A DNA stretch of 64,000 nucleotides from Pseudomonas brassicacearum subsp. brassicacearum (lineage in GTDB: Bacteria > Pseudomonadota > Gammaproteobacteria > Pseudomonadales > Pseudomonadaceae). Under the pieces are notes generated by a model. It had not been told where the DNA came from. It worked only from the letters and a program-made list of their open reading frames with translations, and did no database searches. The translations under genes and the position numbers were made by a program. Every line of letters starts with the position of its first letter. Position 1 is the stretch's first letter. Where the stretch lies: contig NZ_VZPJ01000006.1 of the NCBI RefSeq assembly GCF_008801605.1, positions 186,001 through 250,000 of the forward strand, written 5' to 3'. Shown in pieces: positions 1 through 8,497 of the stretch.

Positions 1-569
1 CGGTCAACCCGGCCGATGACGATGGCACCAGCTCCGACAACCAGCATCACTTCCCCACCTACGACTTGCCAATCATCAACCACAGCCCCGGCGGCTACTG
101 CCTCGGCTGGCCCAAGGAAGTGCCGGAACAACTGCAAGCCGGGGAAATGATCGGCATCCGGGACACCAGCGACCAAGCCTGGAGCGTTGCCGTGGTGCGC
201 TGGATCCGACAAGTGCGCAACGGCGCCATGCAAATGGGCATCGAGCTGGTCGCACCGCATGCCCAGCCTTGTGGGCTGCAACTGGTCCGCGAAGAAAATG
301 AGCACGGTCACTACCTGCGCGGGCTGTTACTCCCCGAGATCAGCGCCATTGATCTCCCCCCCACCATGATCGCCCCGCGCCTGCCGTTCCAGGAGGGCCA
401 GCGGGTGTTGATCAACACCAACGGCCAGGAACGCCGCGCCGGCCTGGACCGCCGGGTCACCAGCACCCACAGTTTCAATCAGTTTGCTTATCACCCGGAA
501 GACTCAACCGCCAACGGGGATGGCGGCGAGCAAGAAGGGAATTTTGATTCGTTGTGGAAGTCGCTGTAG
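1..569 (+). CDS. PilZ-like/hypothetical protein, C-terminal part (5' end outside window)
   Basis: The reading frame is open from base 3 without any good start, so the gene begins upstream of the window; about 189 residues are visible. The segment around codons 40-75 (GEMIGIRD, then VVRWIRQ and MQMGIELV) looks like the beta-rich second half of a PilZ-type domain, which in other proteins binds c-di-GMP, but the N-terminal RxxxR motif would lie outside what is seen. A protein at this locus next to serB is common in Pseudomonas and is usually left as hypothetical. Function is therefore inferred only weakly. Confidence 0.6.
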   Translation, partial: VNPADDDGTSSDNQHHFPTYDLPIINHSPGGYCLGWPKEVPEQLQAGEMIGIRDTSDQAWSVAVVRWIRQVRNGAMQMGIELVAPHAQPCGLQLVREENEHGHYLRGLLLPEISAIDLPPTMIAPRLPFQEGQRVLINTNGQERRAGLDRRVTSTHSFNQFAYHPEDSTANGDGGEQEGNFDSLWKSL

Positions 570-605
570 GCAGCCAACGCGTAACCCTTTGTGAAGAGAG
601 AATTC

Positions 606-697
606 TCTGTGGGAGCAAAGCTTGCTCGCGATGCTGGCACCGCGGTTCTTTTATAGACCGCGTTATCGTTTATCGCGGGCAAGCCTTGCTCCCACAG
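606..697. repeat. REPIN (inverted pair of REP sequences)
   Basis: Two REP units face each other: tgtgggagcaaagcttgctcgcgat near 607-631 and its degenerate reverse complement, ending in gcttgctcccacag, near 675-697. They lie between the convergent ends of the first gene and serB and fill most of that 160-base gap. The pair could fold as a long hairpin and may limit read-through. Confidence 0.85.
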
Positions 698-730
698 CTA
701 GATCTCCTCGCCACAAAGATTGCGACAGAC

Positions 731-1945
731 TCAGAGCTGCCCGTCACGATCCCTGAAGCCCAACAGGTACAACACCCCATCCAGCCCCAGGGTGGAAATC
801 GCCTGTCTGGCCGACTGCTTGACCAGCGGCTTGGCGCGGAACGCCACGCCCAGGCCCGCTATCGCCAGCATCGGCAAGTCGTTGGCACCGTCGCCCACGG
901 CGATGGTCTGTTCCAGGCGCAGGCCTTCTTTTTCAGCCAGTTCACGCAGCAGGTCCGCCTTGCGCTGGGCATCGACGATCGGCTCGACGGCCACGCCGGT
1001 CACCTTGCCATCCACCACTTCCAGTTCGTTGGCGAACACGTAGTCGATGCCGAGCTTGGCCTGCAGCTGCTTGGCGAAGTAGGTGAAGCCGCCGGACAGG
1101 ATGGCGGTCTTGTAGCCCAGGCGCTTGAGTTCGGCGAACAGCGTCTCGGCGCCTTCGGTCAGGCGCAGCGAAGCACCAATGGAATCCAGCACGCTGACGT
1201 CCAGCCCCTTGAGCAGCGCCAGGCGCTCCTTGAAGCTGGCCCGGAAATCCAACTCGCCAGCCATGGCTCGCTCGGTGATGGCCGAGACCTTGTCGCCCAC
1301 GCCGGCCGCCTTGGCCAGTTCGTCGATGACTTCGGCTTCGATCAGCGTCGAGTCCATGTCGAACACCGCCAGGCGGCGGTTACGGCGGAACAGCGAATCT
1401 TCCTGGAAGGCGATGTCGACGTTCAGTTCCTGGGCCACGCTGAGGAACTCGGCACGCAACGCCTGGGGATCCGCCGGCTCGCCGCGCACCGAAAACTCGA
1501 TGCAACCCTTGCCCTTGTCGTCCGGGGTGTCCAGCGGCATGCGCCCGGACAATCGGTCGATATGGTCGATGTTCAGGTCATATTTGGCGGTGATCGAACT
1601 GACACGCTGCAACTGCTCGGCGGTAACCTTGCGGGTCAACAGGGTAACGATGTGGCGCTTCTTGCCCTGGCCGGCCACCCAATGTCGGTAATCGTCCTCG
1701 GACACCGGGGTGAAGCGCACCTGTTGGTCGAGCTTGTAGGCGGTGAACAGGATGTCCTTGAGCACCGACTTGCCTTGTTCGGCGTCCGGGATTTCAACCA
1801 GGATGCCGAACGACAACGTGTCGTGGATCACCGCCTGACCGATGTCGAGAATGTTCACACCACCCTGGGCCAGAACGCCGGTAATGGCCGCAGTCAGACC
1901 CGGACGGTCGCTGCCAGTGATGTTTATCAGGACGATTTCGCGCAA
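731..1945 (-). CDS. serB: Phosphoserine phosphatase SerB
   Basis: It hydrolyses O-phospho-L-serine to serine, the last step of serine biosynthesis. The 404-residue protein has two N-terminal ACT-type domains (about 1-85 and 97-180), followed by a HAD phosphatase domain. HAD motif I is DMDST at 196-200 (nucleophile Asp196, acid Asp198), motif II is SGGF at 284-287, and motif IV is GDGANDLPML at 351-360. The length and double-ACT layout match Pseudomonas and mycobacterial SerB, longer than the E. coli enzyme. It is divergent from the YtjB/Smp-type gene, the arrangement also known in enterobacteria. Confidence 0.97.
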   Translation of the reverse strand: MREIVLINITGSDRPGLTAAITGVLAQGGVNILDIGQAVIHDTLSFGILVEIPDAEQGKSVLKDILFTAYKLDQQVRFTPVSEDDYRHWVAGQGKKRHIVTLLTRKVTAEQLQRVSSITAKYDLNIDHIDRLSGRMPLDTPDDKGKGCIEFSVRGEPADPQALRAEFLSVAQELNVDIAFQEDSLFRRNRRLAVFDMDSTLIEAEVIDELAKAAGVGDKVSAITERAMAGELDFRASFKERLALLKGLDVSVLDSIGASLRLTEGAETLFAELKRLGYKTAILSGGFTYFAKQLQAKLGIDYVFANELEVVDGKVTGVAVEPIVDAQRKADLLRELAEKEGLRLEQTIAVGDGANDLPMLAIAGLGVAFRAKPLVKQSARQAISTLGLDGVLYLLGFRDRDGQL

Positions 1946-2078
1946 GGCGCACCCCCGCAGGTGGAAAAAAACCGCATTCTACCCACATTCAGTGACCATC
2001 GGGCACCGCCAGTGCTTTGCCGGTCATGGGGCTGTCGCTATACTGCGCGTCAATTTCACGGACAAAGAGCCGAGCTCA

Positions 2079-3596
2079 GTGAACCGGCCCACGCCAGTCA
2101 AAACCGACAACTTCTTCCTGCTGATCTTCCGTGCACTGCGTCACCGTCGTGTGCCGATAGCATTGCGCATTGCCAGCCATAACGTGATCCTGGTCGCCCT
2201 GGCCCTGGTCATCTACGCCTGCGTGATGGGCTTGCAGTTCAAGCAGGCGATGCACGAGCAGGCCGACGCCCTGGGTGAAAGCCTGACCACCCAGACCGCC
2301 ACGTCCGCCACCGAGCTGCTGGTGTCCAACGACATCCTCAGCCTCAACGTGCTGCTCAACAACCTGACCAAGAACAAACTGGTGGCCCACGCCGCCATCT
2401 ACAGCGTGGACAACCGCATCCTCGCCGAGGCCGGCCAGCGTCCCAAGCCAGGCCTGCTGGGCGAGTCCGGCGGCATGTACCAGAGCAAGATCACCTTCCA
2501 GGACGTGACCGCCGGGCAGCTGCGCATCAGCCTGGACATGGACCAGTTCCAGCAACCGATGACCATCAGCCTGCAAAGCATGGGTATCCTCAGCGCGATC
2601 CTGCTGGCACTGGCACTGGCCTTGAGCCTGCGCCTGGGGCGGCACATCTCCACGCCGCTGTTGCAATTGCGCGTCTGGCTGCGGGACATCGACGAACACA
2701 CGCCAGCCACCCAGCGCCAGGACGAAATCGGCGATCTGGCCCGGCAACTGCACGCCAGCTTCGCGCCGGAACCTGAGCCCGTGCCGGAACCTGAAGACAT
2801 CGACTACGTGGACGACGACGATGCCGAGCCGGGCTTCGAAGTGCGTAACCTGCGCGACCCGGGCTTCGATGAAAGCCAGCCAATGCCTGCTTCCAAACCG
2901 GCTCCACGCCACGTGGTACGCACGGTTGAAGACGATGAAGACGACGACGCGTTTGCCGACCTGCGGGACGAGTCAGTCGATGGAACACCTCAACCGGTCG
3001 CCAGGCCAGTCGCCTCGAACCTGCCCCAGCACAGTGCCGTACTGGCCGTGCAACTGGGCGCCCAGGACCAACTGCGCCGCCTGCCCCAGGCGCGCCTGAA
3101 GGAATTGCTCGAGCGCTACCGCGACTGCCTCGACCAGGCCGCATCGCTCTATCAGGGCGAACTGCACACCCTGAACGATGGCAGCACGCTAATGCTGTTT
3201 CACACCGAAGACAGCGGTGACGACTACCTGACCAACGCCATTTGCTGCGGTGAGTTGCTGCGCGCCTTGGGCCACCAGTTGCAGATCGAAGTCGCCGACA
3301 GCGGCATCACCCTGCAACTACAATTGGGCCTGACCCTGGGCGATGGCTTGTTTGGCCTGAGCCAGATCGACCTGCTGCTGACCGAAACCGCCCAGGACGC
3401 CCTGGCACTGTCGCAACACAGCCGCAACCTGCTGCTGGTGGAGCGCAAGATCAACGACGACGCCCTGATCCGCCAACGCGCTCGCATCCGCCCCATCGCC
3501 AGCCCCGAAGGCGCGTGCTGCGTGGAACGCTTGATGGAACCTTATCCATCAATGCTGGAGCGGCAGTTGGCGCGGATGCATGAGCGCCAGGCCTGA
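2079..3596 (+). CDS. AhpA/YtjB (Smp) family membrane protein
   Basis: The 505-residue protein starts at a GTG at 2079; upstream in-frame codons run antisense through serB and are ignored. It has a first membrane segment at about 34-53, a periplasmic loop to about 165, a second membrane segment at about 167-187, then a HAMP-like stretch. A very acidic Pro/Glu/Asp linker follows, and a C-terminal cytoplasmic domain resembling a degenerate nucleotide cyclase fold. Divergence from serB matches smp/ytjB of E. coli. The biochemical role is unknown; the layout suggests a signal-responsive membrane protein. Confidence 0.85.
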   Translation: MNRPTPVKTDNFFLLIFRALRHRRVPIALRIASHNVILVALALVIYACVMGLQFKQAMHEQADALGESLTTQTATSATELLVSNDILSLNVLLNNLTKNKLVAHAAIYSVDNRILAEAGQRPKPGLLGESGGMYQSKITFQDVTAGQLRISLDMDQFQQPMTISLQSMGILSAILLALALALSLRLGRHISTPLLQLRVWLRDIDEHTPATQRQDEIGDLARQLHASFAPEPEPVPEPEDIDYVDDDDAEPGFEVRNLRDPGFDESQPMPASKPAPRHVVRTVEDDEDDDAFADLRDESVDGTPQPVARPVASNLPQHSAVLAVQLGAQDQLRRLPQARLKELLERYRDCLDQAASLYQGELHTLNDGSTLMLFHTEDSGDDYLTNAICCGELLRALGHQLQIEVADSGITLQLQLGLTLGDGLFGLSQIDLLLTETAQDALALSQHSRNLLLVERKINDDALIRQRARIRPIASPEGACCVERLMEPYPSMLERQLARMHERQA

Positions 3597-3618
3597 GCCT
3601 CAGGACTTGAAATGACGA

Positions 3619-3655
3619 AGCCCGCAGATGAGTGATTGTCTGCGGGCTTTTTTGT
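3619..3655 (+). terminator. Rho-independent terminator after the ytjB/smp-like gene
   Basis: An 11-base stem (aagcccgcaga / tctgcgggctt) is followed by a run of T (ttttttg). It sits 20 bases after the stop codon. Confidence 0.85.
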
Positions 3656-3667
3656 TGCCTTTAGCGC

Positions 3668-3752
3668 CGCCATCGCGAGCAAGCTCGCTCCCACATTGGA
3701 TATGTGGCTGCAGGATCCTCCTGTGGGAGCGAGCTTGCTCGCGATGAGGCCG
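3668..3752. repeat. REPIN between convergent genes
   Basis: Two REP units in opposite orientation (ccgccatcgcgagcaagctc... and ...gagcttgctcgcgatgagg) are separated by about 30 bases. They lie between two terminators. Confidence 0.85.
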
Positions 3753-3785
3753 GTACAGGCACCGGAAAACCCAACCGGCAGAAAC

Positions 3786-3815
3786 AACAAAGCCCGCTTC
3801 AACGCGGGCTTTGTT
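3786..3815 (-). terminator. Terminator of the PqiC-like gene (possibly bidirectional)
   Basis: The stem agcccgc / gcgggct with a six-base loop is flanked by A-rich sequence on one side and T-rich on the other. It lies about 20 bases beyond the stop of the minus-strand lipoprotein gene. Confidence 0.75.
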
Positions 3816-3833
3816 TTGCATCCAGTCCTGGCG

Positions 3834-4538
3834 TCAGAACCTGAACACTTCCATGTCCGTACGAATCGGCAAGGCCATGGGGATCTTGTCCTTATCCTTT
3901 TCTACCGGCTTGGCCGGGGCGGGAGCGGCCTTGCGTGGGACTTCTGCGACAGGTGGCTGGTTGGCCAGGGGCTTGAGCGACACGGACAGCTGTTCGGCCA
4001 GGCGTTGCAGGAGCACGCCCTGGGCCTGGACCTGTGCCGCCGTGGTGCCGGCATGTTGCTCTTGCAGATGAACGATGCGGTTCTCACGCACCTTGCCACG
4101 ACGGTCGATCAACCGCCATTGGGCATCGAGCACTGCCGGCTGGGCTTTACCCGAGTCCAGGCGGGTAATCGACAGCAGCACCTGTACATCCGGGGTGAAG
4201 CCTTGGGTCGCGGGTGCCAGCACTACACGCTGGCTGTCCAGATGCCCGGCGACCTGGCGCAGCAGCAACTGATCGATGTCGGAAGACAGGCTGCCAGCCC
4301 AACGACCGTCAGTGGCGGCCTGCAGGCTGCCGTCCGGTTGGCGTTGCAATAAGGTTTCGCGTTGCAGGTAGTCGGCGATCAGGACCGGCCCCAGCAATAC
4401 AGCCATGCCTGTGCTTTGCGCAGGCTGGGCCGGGGTTCCGCTGTCCAGTTGGTACAGCGACACCGGCTGGTTCATGCTGCAGCCCGCCAGGCCAAGCAGG
4501 CCGGCGAGCCACAAAATAGGGAGGCGCAGAGCAGTCAT
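3834..4538 (-). CDS. PqiC-like (ABC-type transport auxiliary) lipoprotein
   Basis: The 234-residue protein starts at MTALRL; the longer frame upstream lacks support. The N-terminus is a lipoprotein signal ending in LAGC, so it is probably anchored in a membrane after lipidation of the Cys near position 18. The body (YQLDSGT... through a repeated beta/alpha pattern) resembles the PqiC/YmbA/DUF330 family, which assists MCE-type lipid transport. No pqiA or pqiB partner is adjacent, which is unusual for the family. A Pro/Ala/Lys-rich tail precedes the C-terminal end. The substrate is unknown. Confidence 0.75.
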   Translation of the reverse strand: MTALRLPILWLAGLLGLAGCSMNQPVSLYQLDSGTPAQPAQSTGMAVLLGPVLIADYLQRETLLQRQPDGSLQAATDGRWAGSLSSDIDQLLLRQVAGHLDSQRVVLAPATQGFTPDVQVLLSITRLDSGKAQPAVLDAQWRLIDRRGKVRENRIVHLQEQHAGTTAAQVQAQGVLLQRLAEQLSVSLKPLANQPPVAEVPRKAAPAPAKPVEKDKDKIPMALPIRTDMEVFRF

Positions 4539-4717
4539 CGTTCCGTCCAGGTGGCAGCCACAAGGCTTACCACAGTGAAAAAATACTCGGTCATTATGAA
4601 GAACGCTCGGCCACGCCGGCGCTTGAAAGGGCCTATCATCCGTGAATATGCGCGCCGACTCCAGCGCGAAAGTATCGATCTGCGGCATTTAATCGCAGAC
4701 CGAGCCCTCTAGTACGC

Positions 4718-6982
4718 CTAATTGAGGTTTTCGACGAGCAGCGCATCGACTCGCTGAAACCCCCTTGGAAGCTTGTTGCCCCGCCGACCACGTTCACCCT
4801 TGTAATGCTCAAGATCGTCCGCCTTTAACGAAAGCGTGCGCTTGCCTGCCTGTAGCACAAGCGTGGCGCCTTCCGGCAACACTGCAATATCCGTGACATA
4901 TTCCTCACGACTGGCAACCCGTTCGCCGGAAATACCAATAATCTTGTTGCCCTTGCCTTTACCCAGCTGTGGCAGGTCGCTGATCTTGAACACCAGCAAC
5001 CGGCCTTCGGTGGTGACCGAAGCCAGCCAGTTGCTCTCCCGATCGGCCACCGGCCGCGGCGCAATCACCTTGGCGTTGTTCGGCAGGCTCAACAACGCCT
5101 TGCCCGCCTTGTTCTTGGCTTGCAGATCCTCGCCCTTGACCACGAACCCGTAGCCCGCGTCCGATGCAATTACGTACAGTCCATCATCATCAGGCATCAG
5201 CACGCATTCAAAAGTTGCACCCGGCGGCGGCGTCAAACGACCGGTCAGCGGTTCGCCCTGGCCACGAGCCGACGGCAGGGTGTGGGCCGGCACCGAATAG
5301 CTGCGCCCGGTGGAGTCAACGAACACCGCAAACTGGTTGGAACGCCCGGCCGCCAAGGCCTTGAAGCCGTCCCCGGCCTTGTAGGAAAGCCCCGTCGCGT
5401 CAATATCATGACCTTTGGCGGAACGCACCCAACCTTTTTCTGACAGTACGACGGTCACTTTCTCGTTCGGCAGCAGATCGTGCTCGCTCAGCGCCTTGGC
5501 TTCGGCACGCTCGACGATTGGCGAGCGACGGTCGTCGCCGTAGGTTTCGGCGTCCTTGAGCAGTTCGGTGCGCACCAGTTTCTTGAGCTTGGCTTCGCTG
5601 CCCAGCAAGGCTTGCAGCTTGGCCTGTTCCTTGAGGAGTTCATCCTGTTCGGCACGCAGCTTCATCTCTTCCAACCGCGCCAACTGCCGCAGGCGGGTGT
5701 CGAGGATGTAGTCGGCCTGGATTTCACTCAGGGCAAAACGGGCGATCAGGCTGGCCTTGGGGTGCTCCTCGGTACGGATGATGTGGATCACTTCATCCAG
5801 GTTGAGGTAGGCGATCAGCAAACCGTCCAACAGGTGCAGGCGACGCTCGACCTTGTCCAGGCGGAATTGCAGGCGCCGACGCACGGTCTTGACCCGGAAC
5901 TCCAGCCACTCCACCAGCAATGCCCGCAGGTTTTTCAACTGCGGCTTGCCGTCCAGGCCGATGATGTTGATGTTGACCCGGTAGCTGGACTCCAGGTCGG
6001 TGCTGGCGAACAGGTGCTGCATCAGCGCGTCGTGGTCGACTCGGCTGTTGACCGGGATGATCACGATGCGGCACGGGTTTTCGTGGTCGGATTCGTCGCG
6101 CAAGTCAGCCACTTGTGGTGCTTTCGACGGTTTTGCCTGCATCATCGCGGCAATTTGCTCCAAGACCTTGGCCCCGGAAACCTGGTGCGGCAGCGCCGTG
6201 ACAATGATGTCGCCGTCTTCAACGTGATACACGGCGCGCATGCGCACCGAACCACGGCCGGTCTCATAGATTTTCAGCAGGTCGGCACGCGGGGTGATGA
6301 TTTCCGCTTCGGTCGGATAGTCCGGGCCCTGGATGTGCTCGCAGAGTTGTTCCACCGTGGCTTTGGGCTCGTCCAGCAGACGCACGCACGCCGTGGCCAC
6401 TTCCCGCAGGTTGTGAGGCGGCACGTCGGTGGCCATGCCCACGGCAATGCCGGTGGTGCCATTGAGGAGAATATTCGGCAAACGCGCTGGCAAAACCAGG
6501 GGTTCATCGAGGGTGCCGTCGAAGTTCGGCCCCCAGTCCGCAGTGCCCTGGCCCAGCTCGCTGAGCAGCACTTCGGAATAGCGCGACAACCGCGCCTCGG
6601 TGTAACGCATGGCCGCGAAAGACTTGGGATCATCCGGCGCACCCCAGTTGCCCTGCCCGTCCACCAGCGTGTAGCGATAGCTGAATGGCTGGGCCATCAG
6701 CACCATGGCTTCATAGCAGGCCGAGTCGCCGTGGGGGTGGAACTTACCGAGCACGTCACCGACGGTACGCGCCGATTTCTTGTGCTTGGAATCCGCATCC
6801 AGCCCCAGCTCACTCATGGCATAGATGATCCGCCGCTGAACCGGCTTCAAACCATCGCCGATGTGCGGCAAGGCACGGTCCATGATCACGTACATGGAGT
6901 AATTGAGGTAGGCATTTTCGGTGAAGTCAGCCAGCGATCGGCGTTCTACGCCGTCTAAGCTGTCTGCAAGAATGTCGCTCAT
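4718..6982 (-). CDS. parC: DNA topoisomerase IV subunit A (ParC)
   Basis: The 754-residue protein is the DNA-cleaving subunit of topoisomerase IV, which unlinks daughter chromosomes. The start at MSDILADSL gives the usual Pseudomonas length; an upstream in-frame start would add a Cys-rich tail from the neighbour. The catalytic Tyr is at about 127 (MRYTEARL). The quinolone-resistance region reads [12 protein letters not shown] with Ser87 and Glu91, the unmutated form. The C-terminal half holds the beta-pinwheel DNA-wrapping repeats. Its partner parE is three genes upstream on the same strand. Confidence 0.98.
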   Translation of the reverse strand: MSDILADSLDGVERRSLADFTENAYLNYSMYVIMDRALPHIGDGLKPVQRRIIYAMSELGLDADSKHKKSARTVGDVLGKFHPHGDSACYEAMVLMAQPFSYRYTLVDGQGNWGAPDDPKSFAAMRYTEARLSRYSEVLLSELGQGTADWGPNFDGTLDEPLVLPARLPNILLNGTTGIAVGMATDVPPHNLREVATACVRLLDEPKATVEQLCEHIQGPDYPTEAEIITPRADLLKIYETGRGSVRMRAVYHVEDGDIIVTALPHQVSGAKVLEQIAAMMQAKPSKAPQVADLRDESDHENPCRIVIIPVNSRVDHDALMQHLFASTDLESSYRVNINIIGLDGKPQLKNLRALLVEWLEFRVKTVRRRLQFRLDKVERRLHLLDGLLIAYLNLDEVIHIIRTEEHPKASLIARFALSEIQADYILDTRLRQLARLEEMKLRAEQDELLKEQAKLQALLGSEAKLKKLVRTELLKDAETYGDDRRSPIVERAEAKALSEHDLLPNEKVTVVLSEKGWVRSAKGHDIDATGLSYKAGDGFKALAAGRSNQFAVFVDSTGRSYSVPAHTLPSARGQGEPLTGRLTPPPGATFECVLMPDDDGLYVIASDAGYGFVVKGEDLQAKNKAGKALLSLPNNAKVIAPRPVADRESNWLASVTTEGRLLVFKISDLPQLGKGKGNKIIGISGERVASREEYVTDIAVLPEGATLVLQAGKRTLSLKADDLEHYKGERGRRGNKLPRGFQRVDALLVENLN

Positions 6983-6992
6983 GCGGGCCTCA

Positions 6993-7514
6993 TCAGTTCG
7001 TTGTCTGGCGCAGCAGCATGGTGCCGTCGCGCTGGGTAAATTCAAGTTTGTTCAGGGCGCTCATGCCCAGCAGCACTTGCGTGCCACCCAGGCCTGGCGC
7101 CACCAGGGCACGGACATCGCGCAACACGATGTCACCCAATTGCAACCGGTCGATGCGGGTGCGATAGCCCTCGCTCAAACCGTTGGCGGTACTCAACGTC
7201 ACGCCGAAACCCTTTTCCAGCTTGAGGCGCTCGGCCAACTCCACCGGAATCGCCACATCGGTGGCGCCCGTGTCGAGCATGAAATCTACCGGCTGACCGT
7301 TGATCTGGCCGCTGGCGACGAAATGGCCCTGTCTATTGCCGACCAACTTCACCTCGATAAACCCTTCGCCTCTTTGCGAATACACCTGGGCATTGGGGTT
7401 TTGCTGGCGCTGCTCCCATTGGGCAAAAAACCGCGTTGCCAGGAACAGCGCCGCGCACCAGGCCAATATCATCAACACCCTGCCAGCACGCCTGCCCGGC
7501 GGCGACTGACTCAT
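6993..7514 (-). CDS. TIGR02281-type retropepsin-like aspartic protease
   Basis: The 173-residue protein has one N-terminal membrane segment (about 12-30) and a periplasmic domain with the aspartyl protease signature LDTGAT at 80-85 and a later flap-like region. Single-domain pepsins of this sort act as homodimers. It starts at MSQSPPG. Its ATG overlaps the stop of the upstream esterase by four bases (ATGA), and it ends 10 bases before parC starts, so the genes are probably co-transcribed. The substrate is unknown. Confidence 0.85.
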   Translation of the reverse strand: MSQSPPGRRAGRVLMILAWCAALFLATRFFAQWEQRQQNPNAQVYSQRGEGFIEVKLVGNRQGHFVASGQINGQPVDFMLDTGATDVAIPVELAERLKLEKGFGVTLSTANGLSEGYRTRIDRLQLGDIVLRDVRALVAPGLGGTQVLLGMSALNKLEFTQRDGTMLLRQTTN

Positions 7515-8497
7515 GGCGAGGCGCCCCAGCCCCCGTCCGGCGCGGCGAAGCGCCAGATGATCGGCCGCGTTTCGCCGTCGGCGCGAGCACCGTCGTTGTT
7601 GTCCAGGCCGATCCAGGCGCCCTCGGTGTCCACCACCAGCGCTTCGGCCAGCCCATAATCCTGGGAATAACGCCGACCGTCCTGCAACGCCTCGGCGGCG
7701 AACGACCAGCACCGCTCCACTTGGGCGGTCTGCGGGTCACGCCGGCAGATCTGAAAGGCGTTGCGCTCCAGGGTAAACAGCTTGCCATTGAACAATGACA
7801 AATCAGCAAAATCCCGCGAAACCGCCTTGGCCTTGGGGAACTGCGCCGGCTGCATCTCCAGCCCCGCTTCACTCAGCAACACACAGTTGCCATCGCAGTC
7901 CCACACCGTTTGCTGACGCTTGATCAACAAAAGCCCGCGACGCTCACGCTCGGCCGCCAACCACAGTTGGTCACCGGCCGGGTTGACCGCCAAGCCTTCG
8001 AATAGCGCATTGAAATGCAACAACATGCCGCTGGCGCGGGCCTGGCGGATCATTGTTGGTGCAATTTTCAACCACGACGCCGGCCCCGCAGGCGGTACCT
8101 GCAACACGGCGGCTTGGGACTCGCTGACCACATAGCGATTGCCAGCGCTGTCGCAACTGATGCCTTCGAAATCCAGCTCGCCACCGCGCAGGAACGACGC
8201 TGCCCAGGTTCGGGACTTCAAACCCCAGGGCAAACCGCTGTCGGGAACCGCCGGCACCTCGATTTCAACCACCTCGGCCTGCCAGAGCGAAGACTCGGAG
8301 GGCGCGAGGCGATAGATCCGATCATCGTCGCGATCGGATACCGTCCACATTTCGCTGCCACACAGCGCCAACCCGGACAGATTACCGCCGCGCATGCCAT
8401 CGACGGCATGCTCGGACAGCAACTTCAGCTCCGGTGCAGGCCCTGCGACCACAACCCCCGCCCACAGCAACAACGCCAGGGCGAAACCGTTGCGCAT
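7511..8497 (-). CDS. Esterase-like activity of phytase family protein, exported
   Basis: The 328-residue protein has a clear signal peptide (MRNGFALALLLWAGVVVAGP, cleavage near 19). The rest has the repetitive beta-propeller look of the phytase-like esterase family: GGNLSGLALCG, DFEGISCDSAGNRYVVSES, FEGLAVNPAGDQLWLAAE and a C-terminal YGLAEALVVDTEGAWIG. These are four blades with Asp/Glu positions that bind metal in the family. It is translationally coupled to parE by a one-base stop/start overlap. The substrate is not known. Confidence 0.8.
   Translation of the reverse strand: MRNGFALALLLWAGVVVAGPAPELKLLSEHAVDGMRGGNLSGLALCGSEMWTVSDRDDDRIYRLAPSESSLWQAEVVEIEVPAVPDSGLPWGLKSRTWAASFLRGGELDFEGISCDSAGNRYVVSESQAAVLQVPPAGPASWLKIAPTMIRQARASGMLLHFNALFEGLAVNPAGDQLWLAAERERRGLLLIKRQQTVWDCDGNCVLLSEAGLEMQPAQFPKAKAVSRDFADLSLFNGKLFTLERNAFQICRRDPQTAQVERCWSFAAEALQDGRRYSQDYGLAEALVVDTEGAWIGLDNNDGARADGETRPIIWRFAAPDGGWGASP

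Noticed and set aside
554..2182. 542-residue plus-strand ORF over serB
   Set aside because: It is antisense to the well-supported serB, has low-complexity His/Gln/Gly-rich composition typical of GC-rich shadow frames, and no domain.
6690..6745. Quinolone-resistance change in ParC
   Set aside because: The region shows Ser87 and Glu91, the normal residues.
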